Origin: Lutispora sp003527145
Lineage (GTDB): Bacteria > Bacillota > Clostridia > Lutisporales > Lutisporaceae
NCBI GenBank assembly: GCA_029983695.1
Contig: JASBZB010000004.1
Coordinates: forward strand, 62,001 to 126,000
Direction of reading: 5' to 3'
Length of the DNA stretch: 64,000 nucleotides
The stretch's first letter is position 1. Every line of letters starts with the position of its first letter. Of this stretch, positions 25,860 through 35,200 are shown piece by piece. A program made the translations under genes and the position numbers. Under the pieces are notes generated by a model. It was given only the letters and a program-made list of their open reading frames with translations, made no database searches and was not told the DNA's origin.

Positions 25860-26831
25860 TTACTTAAGAGCCTCCTTTATCGCTTCCACATTGGCCGTCA
25901 TCAAATCAAAATAGCTCACGCCCTTTTCAAAATCGCTCTTTGAAATGTTGTGGCAGGCATGAAGCAGCAGCTTTTTTGCATTTGTGGCTTCACAGATCGT
26001 ATCCGCCATTTTTTCATTGGAGAGCTCAATATGGAATACCACCGGTATATTCTCGGCTTTCACCTTGTCGATGAGGAAGGCTACGGTTGCGGCGCTGGGC
26101 TCAGTTTCTGTGGAGCAGCCCGGGAAAGCTGCGAAATAGTCAAGACCATAGGCGTCCGCAAAATAGCGGAAGGGGAAACGGTCGCCAAAGACCAGCGTCT
26201 TTCTGGCTCCTGCATCTACTGCCGCTTTAAAAGCCGCATCCAGTCCATCCAGCTTTGCAAGATAGGAAGCCGTATTCTGCTTGTATGCAGAAGAGTTTGC
26301 GGCATCCGCTTCGCACAGCACATCCGATATGGCTTGAACTATGAGCTTTGCATTCTTAGGAGAAGTCCAGACGTGTTCGTCATATTCAGCTTCCTCTTCA
26401 TGGTCATGCTCGTGCTCATGGTCCTCATCATGACCATGATCTTCTTCCATGCCTTCCACTATTTCTTCTTCAACCACATCTACCGCATCCATAAGGGATA
26501 TGATCTTCATTTTGCTTGTATCCATGGATTCCAGAATCCCTTTGATCCACTCGTCGGAATCTCCTCCTACATAGATGAACACATCGCAATTTTGGATTTT
26601 AGCAATATCCTGCGGCGTAGGTTCAAAGGAATGGCTTTCCGAGCCGGGAGGAAGGAGCATGGCCAGCTCAACATGATCTCCTGCGATTTCTCTGACAAAA
26701 TCATATTGGGGAAAAATGGTTGCAACAACGCTTATTTTGCTGCCGGAAACTGCTTGTTCTTTTTGCCCGCAGCCGGCTAAGACAGATGCGGAAAGCAAGA
26801 GCACGAGCAATATGGAAATGAAACGTTTCAT
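25860..26831 (-). CDS. znuA: Zinc-type metal-binding lipoprotein of the ABC transporter
   Basis: The 323-residue cluster A-I binding protein has a lipoprotein signal ending at C21 (SVLAGC). A Glu/Asp/His-rich loop with EDHGHDEDHEHEHDH at about residues 125-150 is characteristic of ZnuA/AdcA proteins. Metal ligands probably include the histidine in GSESHSFEPTP, DEHVWTSP and VVFHIELS. The ATG at 26831 follows CGGAGGTTATATCTT; an upstream in-frame start lacks a ribosome site. It delivers zinc to the permease encoded downstream. Confidence 0.9.
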   Translation of the reverse strand: MKRFISILLVLLLSASVLAGCGQKEQAVSGSKISVVATIFPQYDFVREIAGDHVELAMLLPPGSESHSFEPTPQDIAKIQNCDVFIYVGGDSDEWIKGILESMDTSKMKIISLMDAVDVVEEEIVEGMEEDHGHDEDHEHEHDHEEEAEYDEHVWTSPKNAKLIVQAISDVLCEADAANSSAYKQNTASYLAKLDGLDAAFKAAVDAGARKTLVFGDRFPFRYFADAYGLDYFAAFPGCSTETEPSAATVAFLIDKVKAENIPVVFHIELSNEKMADTICEATNAKKLLLHACHNISKSDFEKGVSYFDLMTANVEAIKEALK

Positions 26832-26932
26832 AAGATATAACCTCCGTTTATCCTTATTTTGGGTACAAAAATACAAGGGAACATTAAATTCCTGTTAAAA
26901 AAGGACATGGTATCCCCTTGCGGAGGTGTACA

Positions 26933-27241
26933 TCAATTATCCATTCTGACTTTTAACGTGACGGGAGTAGTAAAGGCTATATGTAGAATGACAGACGGAA
27001 AGATATTTGACGCGGCAAATAAGCCTGCGAATGCCAATGCAAATGCAGCGCAGGCGATGGCAGTACCAAGCTGCTTGAGCAGGTTGGCCGATGTATGAAT
27101 TTGAGCACAAACGGTACAGTCGTGGCCGACACAGTCATGATCGGCATGGGTGATGATAAAAGCAGTTGTTAGGAGGGAAAATATAACAAAACAGATGCAG
27201 AACAATGCGGCGAAAAAACGCTTGTTAGATTCTCTGTTCAT
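26933..27241 (-). CDS. Small membrane protein with CVGHDCTVC motif, first gene of the zinc operon
   Basis: This 102-residue protein has an N-terminal hydrophobic helix (about 10-30), a Cys/His cluster HADHDCVGHDCTVCAQIH just outside the membrane and a second hydrophobic stretch (about 58-85). Comparable small proteins occur beside zinc transporters of Firmicutes. The cluster could bind zinc or copper at the outer face. The ATG follows GAGGAGAGAAATT and ZnuA starts 102 bp downstream, so it is likely the first gene of the operon. No functional data come from sequence alone. Confidence 0.6.
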   Translation of the reverse strand: MNRESNKRFFAALFCICFVIFSLLTTAFIITHADHDCVGHDCTVCAQIHTSANLLKQLGTAIACAAFALAFAGLFAASNIFPSVILHIAFTTPVTLKVRMDN

Positions 27242-27277
27242 AATTTCTCTCCTCTCATAAATTATTTATATGCGGCT

Positions 27278-27327
27278 ATCGTCTTTATTAAGACAATTCA
27301 CGCATTTCCCTTAAAAAATCGTCTTTA
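27278..27327. promoter_or_regulatory. Direct repeat upstream of the zinc operon
   Basis: ATCGTCTTTA occurs at 27278-27287 and 27318-27327, 40 bp apart, in the probable promoter of the leftward zinc operon. The first copy also belongs to GTCTT-TATT-AAGAC, a short palindrome. It may be the site for a metal-responsive regulator; it is not a classical Fur/Zur box. Confidence 0.35.
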
Positions 27328-27375
27328 GTTTATCGCTTTCTTTTACAAAAGTCAATATAAGGGAGGTGCATTCTA

Positions 27376-27531
27376 ATGAAAGCTCTGCGAAAAGGAGCTG
27401 ACCTGGAAAAAATCAACGACATACACAATGCTGCGCCGGCTTATCAACGGCAGCCCGCTGGCATTCGGCGTATGACTTTTTTATTATCCATTATTGAGGG
27501 GGTATATTCTAATGAAAAAATTTGTTATTGA
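27376..27531 (+). CDS. Unrecognised 51-codon ORF, possible gene remnant
   Basis: An ATG behind GGGAGGTGCATTCTA opens 51 codons that overlap the next ORF by 20 bp. The first 20 residues (KGADLEKINDIHNAAPAY) look like a gene start, but the rest looks non-coding. It resembles the other collapsed mini-genes in this window. Confidence 0.3.
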   Translation: MKALRKGADLEKINDIHNAAPAYQRQPAGIRRMTFLLSIIEGVYSNEKICY

Positions 27532-27697
27532 AAATGACTTTTGGAGCTTGTTTCCTAATGCAAGGATTGGTGTTGTCGTCTGCCATGGGATAGATAACGC
27601 TCTAAAAGATTTGGCAGAAACAGTACAGGCGGATTTAGGCGGAGCATGTACTATTTCAATTCTTGATATTAACAATAAAGAAGTATCTATAAAGTGA
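27512..27697 (+). pseudogene. Internally deleted B3/4-domain protein gene
   Basis: The frame starts KKFVIENDFWSLFPNARIGV, a typical start of stand-alone B3/4 domain proteins (related to part of the PheRS beta chain). After CHGID it jumps to LAETVQADLGG and ISILD, which look like the C-terminal end of the same family. Roughly 150-170 residues would be missing in frame, leaving a 61-residue relic that still has a ribosome site (GAGGGGG). Function is presumably lost. Confidence 0.5.
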
Positions 27698-27955
27698 TGG
27701 GCAGACCCCGATCTATGGCAGCTCATAGCTTTTAATGTGTTCAAATTTTATATTTTTCTATGAGCTTAGCTTGCAGGTTTGCCGAGCGATGAATTCAATT
27801 TGTGATATACTATGATTATAAAGGCGGGGCAGACTATTTAAATATACTGCCTCAGGTAGTATAAATATTGTTGTGTTCTCTCTTTTATTAATGCTTATAT
27901 TAATCACAAGAAAATTATCAAGGGCAACAAAGATTAAGTAATGGAGGAAGGTTCT

Positions 27956-28135
27956 ATGTGGGTGGTTCATATCGTCGTTGCGTCAATGTTTTCATTTGTT
28001 GCCTGTTTTTTAATTATGGCAACCAGTGACCTATTTAACAGTATGGCTCCTCTGTGGACAGGATTAGTACTGTTTTTCTGTGTCGCTGTTTTTGCGGTTA
28101 TATATGCAAATACAGGTAACAGATTCAGAAAATGA
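27956..28135 (+). CDS. Small two-helix membrane protein
   Basis: The 59-residue protein has two hydrophobic segments (about 2-24 and 34-53) and a basic C-terminus (NRFRK). The ATG at 27956 is chosen because GGAGGAAGGTTCT lies directly before it; an in-frame ATG at 27941 would overlap that site. No family is recognised. Confidence 0.55.
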   Translation: MWVVHIVVASMFSFVACFLIMATSDLFNSMAPLWTGLVLFFCVAVFAVIYANTGNRFRK

Positions 28136-28210
28136 GCATAATCTTAATATGCTTATAGAGATGGAATTGACGCGAAGGAGGTTACGGTCGGCTCCTTTAT
28201 GCGAACAAAA

Positions 28211-28252
28211 AGCGGCTTCGGATATATAGAAAATCTCCTATTCCAAAGCCGC
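28211..28252 (-). terminator. Terminator of the protease/SLH operon
   Basis: On the reverse strand GCGGCTTTGGAA pairs with TTC(C/G)GAAGCCGC and is followed by a T-run near 28206-28211. It overlaps the last codons of the 37-residue ORF and closes the leftward operon. Confidence 0.65.
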
Positions 28253-28351
28253 AATAACGGTTTCTTTATTTTCCGTTTGAATTACTTTCTCTACCTCTAA
28301 ATATTTCAAGTCAAGCTGTTCCACAAGAGAGTTATCATCCTTAATATGCAA
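28238..28351 (-). CDS. 37-residue acidic ORF coupled to the subtilase gene
   Basis: A TTG at 28351 lies six bases after GGAGG and opens 37 codons rich in Glu, Asp and Lys with helical character (EQLDLKYLEVEKV). Its first codons overlap the end of the subtilase gene in another frame, and it stops just before the terminator stem closes. The ribosome site, amphipathic composition and position suggest a real small protein. The function is unknown; an inhibitor or chaperone of the protease is possible but speculative. Confidence 0.45.
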   Translation of the reverse strand: MHIKDDNSLVEQLDLKYLEVEKVIQTENKETVIAALE

Positions 28352-29210
28352 GCGCTGCCTCCAAATTGAGGATGCCCCAGCCGCTGTCTGTGTCGAAGCC
28401 TTCGTCACCGATATCGGTGGCGGATTGGCAGAGAATTTCCCTTACCTCTTTTGGTGAAAGGTCGGGATTTTTGGCAAGTATATTTGCTGCTGCGGCAGTG
28501 ACATAGGCAGCTGCAAAGGAGGTCCCGCGAGCGCCATAAGTCTTACCGTTTTTGGAAGCAAGCCAAATATCCTCACCGGAGGCGAGAATATCCGTCGTAC
28601 CATTTCTTTGGGAAAAGTCTGAGAGCTTGCCGTCTTTATCGTGAGAGCCCACGGATAGCACCGTTTCATAAGCAGCGGGATAATAGAAGTCCTTATCTTT
28701 TCCATCGTTGCCCACAGCAGCGACCGCTAAAACACCATGCTTTTCAGCATAGTCAATGGCTTTTTTTACTTCTGCAGCATCCTTTTTTATACCAAGGCTT
28801 ATATTGATAATCTTTGCGTCATATTTGTCCACGCAGTCAATAATAACCTGTGACAAGGTTTTGACAGTAATGCCTTTTTGCTCACCACTTTCGGTTTTGC
28901 TTCTGACAACGAGAGGTACCAAATAGACATTCTTAGCAAGCCCCTCTATTTTGGCAGGAGCAGAGCCTACAATCACACTTGCCGCCGCAGTGCCGTGATT
29001 TATCTTATCCTCGGTGTTGTCTGAGCTATCCACATAATTATAGCCTGCAAGAAGATGATCTTCGTCAATGGCCAGAGTAGAAATACCTGTATCCAAAATG
29101 GCGATGACGATACCGTCTGCCTGTGGAGAAGTATTTGTATTTGATTTTTCAGCAGTACAGCTACTCAAAATTGCGATTGCCAGCAATAGGGCGAATATAA
29201 CCTTTTTCAT
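28341..29210 (-). CDS. Subtilisin-family (S8) serine protease lipoprotein
   Basis: The 289-residue protein has a lipoprotein signal (AILSSC, C18) and a compact S8 catalytic domain with all key residues: D40 in ILDTGIS, H72 in NHGTAAAS, the oxyanion asparagine N168 in AAVGND and S231 in GTSFAAA. There is no propeptide of normal size. It would work outside the cell, anchored to the membrane. The ATG at 29210 has GGGAGGAT upstream; a start at 29225 has none. It is last but one in an operon with LemA and the giant SLH protein, so processing of surface proteins is a reasonable guess. Confidence 0.9.
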   Translation of the reverse strand: MKKVIFALLLAIAILSSCTAEKSNTNTSPQADGIVIAILDTGISTLAIDEDHLLAGYNYVDSSDNTEDKINHGTAAASVIVGSAPAKIEGLAKNVYLVPLVVRSKTESGEQKGITVKTLSQVIIDCVDKYDAKIINISLGIKKDAAEVKKAIDYAEKHGVLAVAAVGNDGKDKDFYYPAAYETVLSVGSHDKDGKLSDFSQRNGTTDILASGEDIWLASKNGKTYGARGTSFAAAYVTAAAANILAKNPDLSPKEVREILCQSATDIGDEGFDTDSGWGILNLEAALAY

Positions 29211-29279
29211 ACGATCCTCCCACATAAAGGTTAGGGCTTCCCTTTTGGGAAACCCTATTTTAAATTTTTATTATTTTAC

Positions 29280-32200
29280 TTATTTTTGCGGTAAACCCTG
29301 TGGTATAGGATATCCGTCTGTACCGACAACCCAATTGCTTGAGCCGTATTGGGTGTTTGCATTTACCCATTTTCTAAGAGCACTCATAAGATTTTCTGTA
29401 CCGAAACCGCAATCTCTGCTCAAAGTGGATCCTTGTGAGGCAAAGGAAGCAGTTTGTGTACCTTTCTCACCATCAGCAAGCGAACCTTTTTCAGTTCCTG
29501 TAGCATTGCGTATTGCTCCGTTACAAGTTGCAGAGCCGAGTCGGTAATAGCATTGTAATATCTTACCGTCGTCCTTTGTATTTCTGCCGACCACTGCTCC
29601 CACATATTTACCGTCACCCTTGACTGTGCCCGTGGTGTAGCAGTTTAGAACATGGGAATTTTTATTTTCATTTTGGCCAATCACACCGCCTACTGACGAA
29701 GTACCTACGACAGAGCCAAAGTTTGCACTATTCGTAATCCAACCCGTTGACTGATAACCTGCAATTCCGCCGGTTTTATCATTTCCAATGATTCTGCCGT
29801 AGTTTACGCAGCTGTCAAACTTTGTACTTCCAAAAACGCTGCCAATGTACCCTGCTATGCCTCCAATGTATGCTCCATTGCCAACAACTGTTGCACTGTT
29901 TACACAATTTTGAAGCAAACTTGTTTGACCTAATGTCACAGCAACGAAATATCCAGCAATACCGCCTACAAAATCATTTCCCTCAACATAGGATTCTTCA
30001 AGTCTTACATTTTTTATGGTTGCGTTCACTGCAAAGCCAAATAGTCCGCTGCTATCTCCTCCCTTGGCATAAAGCCCGCTGATGGTATGCTTGCCGCCAT
30101 CAAATGTGCCTTGGAAAGAATTTTGCTGATTGTTGCCAATCGGTATCCATTTGTGTCCTGTCAAATCAATGTCATTTGCAAGTGTAATGGTAACACCTAC
30201 ATAGTTTGCGCCGCTGTTTACCTGCTGCGCAAGGTATGCAAGCTGGCCTGCGGTAGTGATGGTTGCTTTATTATCCGTCACAGTAAATGACTCTGTATTG
30301 TCACTCCAAGAGGAAGTAGGAGCTGCCAAGGTGGATATATCAACACCACGACTGGAGGCTGCATCCTCATAGTTAGGATCATCTGTGACTTTTACCGTGA
30401 TGTAATAATCGGTAGCAGGCAAGAGTCCGCCAATATAGCTTTCTCCGGGGCTGCTGCTGCTGCTCTCACCCGGAAGGAGCAACCCTCCGACTGTCTTAAC
30501 AGCGTTGAAGGTAAACTTTGCCTTGTTGCTTAAATCATCAATTGCATTTTCTGCAGGCTTCAAATCCAAGAAGATGTAGCCTTTTTTGTTTACTTCAAGG
30601 GGTACGCTGTCCAGCGTCCTGGTCGCTTTGTTAATTATGACAACGCCTAGGTATCTATGCTCAAATTTTGCATAGGTGCTGTCTTTCTCTCTTCTAACCA
30701 CCACATCGTAGGTACCCGCATCAACAGGTGCGGTGATTACGGTATTTGGATCACCTTGCTTGCGGTATTCGAAGGTGAATCCGCCGATTCCTGCATACTC
30801 AGGGCTCGATTGGTAGACTGCAGATACTACAGTGCCCTTTTCATAGATTGTGGTTACGGGTGTAAAGCTGTAAACGGCTTCGCTGACTGTTTGTAAATCA
30901 CTCCAATTTGCAAATAAGGTGTGATCACTTGCCGTTTCGACTGTTGTATAAGACTTAACCGCTGTATCTTCCTTATCTTCATCAAATAACCAGCCAGCAA
31001 AGTACTTGCTGCTATAGGTTGGTGCTTCAAGCTCACCATAAGGACTGCCGTAGGTAACATCTATGTTCTTTTTGCTGACATCTCCACTGAAAGTACCGCC
31101 TTTTGCGTCCAGTGTTACGGTGTAGGTATTAGCCGTCCATTTTGCATAGAGTGTAATGCTTTCAGAAGGCATTTTTGTTTCGGCAAAAGCTGTGGTAAGG
31201 TCCTTATCCGAGTACCAGCCGTCAAAGCTGTAGCCCTTTCTATTCGGTGAAGGAAGTGTGCCGATTAGGCTGCCCTCCATCTTTGTTATATCTAAAACCT
31301 CATTGCCGCCGTTTTCATCAAAGTATATTGTCACATCCGAGCCTGTCAGGTTTTCGCAAATAACATTGTAGATCGTGTTTGTAAATAGCTTGCCAAAAGC
31401 AGGCGAGATGTCCTTAATTGCCAAGCCTTGTGCGGATACGATTTCTTCTATTGCGGCAAGGTTCGGCTCTGTGCCCTTTTTCAGCTTCTGTATCACATCT
31501 GCATGGGCAATTCCGTCAAATTGGAAGGTTGCCAAAACAGAATCATCCACATAGCTTGCTGTCGGATTTACCTTGTTTGCGGTGAGGGCAAGGGCATATT
31601 TTCCCTCAATAGGTGCTGTCAGGTCATAGGTTGGAAGCTCACCATTTCCTATATCTCCCTGTGCTTTTTCAGCAGTCAATGCTGCAAACTTGGTAAAGAC
31701 TGCGTTTTCAGGCATGTCAGACGGCTTGTTTGTGCCTGTTTTAGCAAGGCCTTTGAAGTTAAAGGCTTGACCGTATTTTGCGGTATAGGTTTTATTTATT
31801 TTTGTGCCGTCTGCCTGCTCTATGCCTTTGACTGTAACACTGTAATCTTTGTATGTTGCTTCAATATCATATACTGTATCATCATAGATTTTAAGATTCT
31901 TCATATCTTGTATTCCATAGTCTGAGATGCTTGCGTACTTCATATTGTTGCCGCTGCCATCATCATAATCTGCGTATTTGATCAGCTTTTTAATCGCCTC
32001 TGCAGTAGGTAAGTCAAACTCTTGATTTTTCCTAACGCGCTGACTCCAAATGGTTTGATAACCGTCCTTAGCATTACCCACTCTTACGCTGGCTGTGAAA
32101 TATTCGTTTAGCTCAGCTGTGCTAAGATTCGTCCACACGAGAGGAATGGTAACTGTCATATCATATTTGCTAAAGGCAAGCTTGCCATATAGCCATGTAA

Positions 32201-35200
32201 GGGTAGCATCACACTCCATATACTGCACGCCCTGTGGTACATTGACTGATACTTTGCCGTTTTTGTCAATAGAGAAATTAGGATTAGAAAAAGTTATATT
32301 ATATTTTTCGTAATCATACGGCTCGCTGCCTAAAATACCTGTATTCAAATCCACATAAGAGAGGGCACGAAGGCTGTCGGGCAGCTTCATGGTGATTCCA
32401 TTGGTGCTGTTGCTGTCTTCATCCGCAATACGCACCTGCTCGCCCTCCTGCGGCTTGTAGGCAAAGGCATACTTATACCGCTTTTCACCTGCTTTCAGCA
32501 GGGGTACTTCTATATTGAAAAAGTCATGGCTGTATTCAAATAGGTTACCGATTGCATGTGCATCAAAGGTTAGAATAAAGTAAAGTCCAAATTCCAGGTA
32601 TAGTGCACCTGCCATGCGCTCTTTGTAAATCCAATTGCCGGTATTTGCCGGTCGCATTTTTTCATATTCATAGATGAAGAATCCATATAGTTTGACATAA
32701 GGCCCAAGCTCGGCAGTAATGCCGATGGATGCAAATTCTGTTGACCCTATGCCCACTTCAATTGTTGCGGCAACGCCCATTTTGAGGCCCAGCTTGCCCA
32801 TTACATAAAACTGGAAAGCGAAGCGTTCATCAATCAAATCCATGGTTTCGCTGCCTGCCTTAGGCTTAAACAGCCCAATCTTGAACCAGAAGGTATAGCG
32901 CTTGCCCACTTCATATTCAAGGCTTGTACCCATCGCAATGTTAATGTCGGTACGGACAACAAAGTTTACATTGGCTTTAATGGCAACGCCATAATAACAT
33001 ATTTCCCTTCCAAACATTTCCTTATCCACAAGCTTGACCCAGTCAGTTTCCTTTTGTAGCATTTCGCTGTACTTCTCCATCAAGTCCTGCATGGACTTTG
33101 CATAGGTTCCAGCCTCCAAGCTAGTTTCGGTGGTAAGGTTCATCATGTCCATAAGGTCTTTTGTTATGCTAGTTTTGCCTAAGGTTTTTCCAAGCTGTGC
33201 CCACTCTTCCTTGCTGACTCCATCTTGCGGCATAGCCTTCCAGAGTGCTTCTAAATCCTTGGCATAGCCTTTGATTTGCTCGGCTGTGCCCTTGGCTTGG
33301 TCAATTTTGTTCTGCACCTCTTCAATTTGATCTAATATATTGCCGACTTTGGTATCAGCAAGCAAGCCTTTGAGTCTTTCCCAAAAAGGTTCATCTTCCT
33401 TCTCTACGGTATAGATGCTTACATTGAAGGATACGGCTGTGAAGTTTTTGATGTCCACAGCAGCACTTACAGTGACGCCGATAGGTATAGGAATAAAACC
33501 TAGAACCTTCTTCCAAACAAGGTCGCCCTTGACATTGATGCCCAAAGCGACTTCTTCCACAAATACAGCGGAGAGGTCAATTACGATCTTTCCCCCGTCA
33601 ACAGTTTCCACCTCAAAGGTAGCGTCTATTCCAATGGCAAGCTGCACACCGTTTTTGAAGTGCAGCTGATCTCCGTTAGTTATAAGCTCAACGGTCAGCT
33701 TAACATCGTCGGTAAGCTCAAAGGAACCACCTAAATTGAGCAGTGCAATTTCTTCCTCGGAGAGGAGCTTTCCATTTTCATCCTTGAAAAATACACTCTG
33801 CACGCTGTCAATATTACGAAAACCATTGGTTTTGGTTGCCATATCTGCAAGCATAAATGCTGCATCATTAGCAAAGTTGCTTGCCTGCACTTGGGCGAGA
33901 AGCTGTGATTCAATAGCGGCTTTTTCTTCAGCTGTGATTAAATCATCACCATCTACCTCAGGGCTGATATAAAGATCCATGGAATTTTCAATTGCTTGTG
34001 CCGTAGTCTTCTTATAGGTAATCGTGCCATTTAATTTGTCGTAGCCGGTAACTTCTCCGAAATAAACCGCATCTTCGCCTGTTACGCTATCTGAAGAAAC
34101 ATAGAGCGATATAAAGTCACCCACATTGACGCTTTCTTTTGCTTTATCAAGTGTTCCATCCGCACCCATAATAAGTGCATACGTGTCAATGTCTAAAGCA
34201 TCGATATTGACCGTACCTGTCCCTTCTGTCGGGAGCTGGGAAACAATAATCGGAAAGTTGTCCGGCACCTTATAAAGGGCTTGCCTATCATCTTCGTCAA
34301 GGGCCCCGAAGGTGACGGTTGTGCCGGAAATACTCTCGACCTTGGCATAGACCTCAGGGTCGTCGTTATAGCTCTTATTGATATAATCTCTGTTCTCAGG
34401 GCTTGTTGTTATGTAGAAGCAGAGGATGTCGTTTATATGCAGGTTGCCTGCATTTGTATAGTCAAATTTACCGCCATTTTCAGGCACAAGGCTTGGGGTA
34501 AGTACTTCGTAAGTTTCACCTGCAATGGTATAGTCTATAGCGGCTGTATCTTTGATATAGACAATGTCATCATTCATTTGGAGATTATCAACCTTCTCCA
34601 TTTTGATGGTAAAGGAAGCGGTACGGATACTGTCAGGCTTATCCTTAAAGTTGTAGCCGTCAGCTAAGTTCAGCTCATAGGATGAGCCTTTGTTGTAGCC
34701 TCCCTCGGCTGTGATCGTGTAAACATCGCCATTAGTCATCCACTTCAGCGGAATTAGGTCGGAGCCGTCCTTTGGAATAAGAGTGAAGGCATCATCGGGG
34801 GAAGCTGTTGCTGCATCTGTTTTTACCACCTCGAAGCTTAAATCAGTATCCTGGTCAAGTTGAGCAAAGGAGGTAAGTGTTAAAGTTTCACCGGGCATAT
34901 CGGCGTATTTTGCATAAACCGTCATATTTTGTGTAACGGGATTGTCCTGATAAAAGGGGGTTGTTAAGGCTTTATCCGTGAACCAACCCACAAAGATTGC
35001 ATTTTCCTTCGCTGTTTTGCCTGCTGCAGGAACAGCGCCCAATGCCTTGCCTTCGGCAGCAGAAAGCCTGTCAATGTAGCGCTCTCCATCTTGGAAAGTG
35101 ACGGAGTAGATTTTGCTGCCGCTGCCGCCTCCGCTGTTTCCGCTATCTCCGCTCTCGCCTTTGTTGGAAGTCTTTCCGGTTCCGGGGTCAGGTTTTTTTT

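Noticed and set aside
27250..27345. Fur/Zur box upstream of the zinc operon
   Set aside because: No GATAATNATTATC or Zur-like palindrome is present; only the ATCGTCTTTA repeats are, and these are reported separately.
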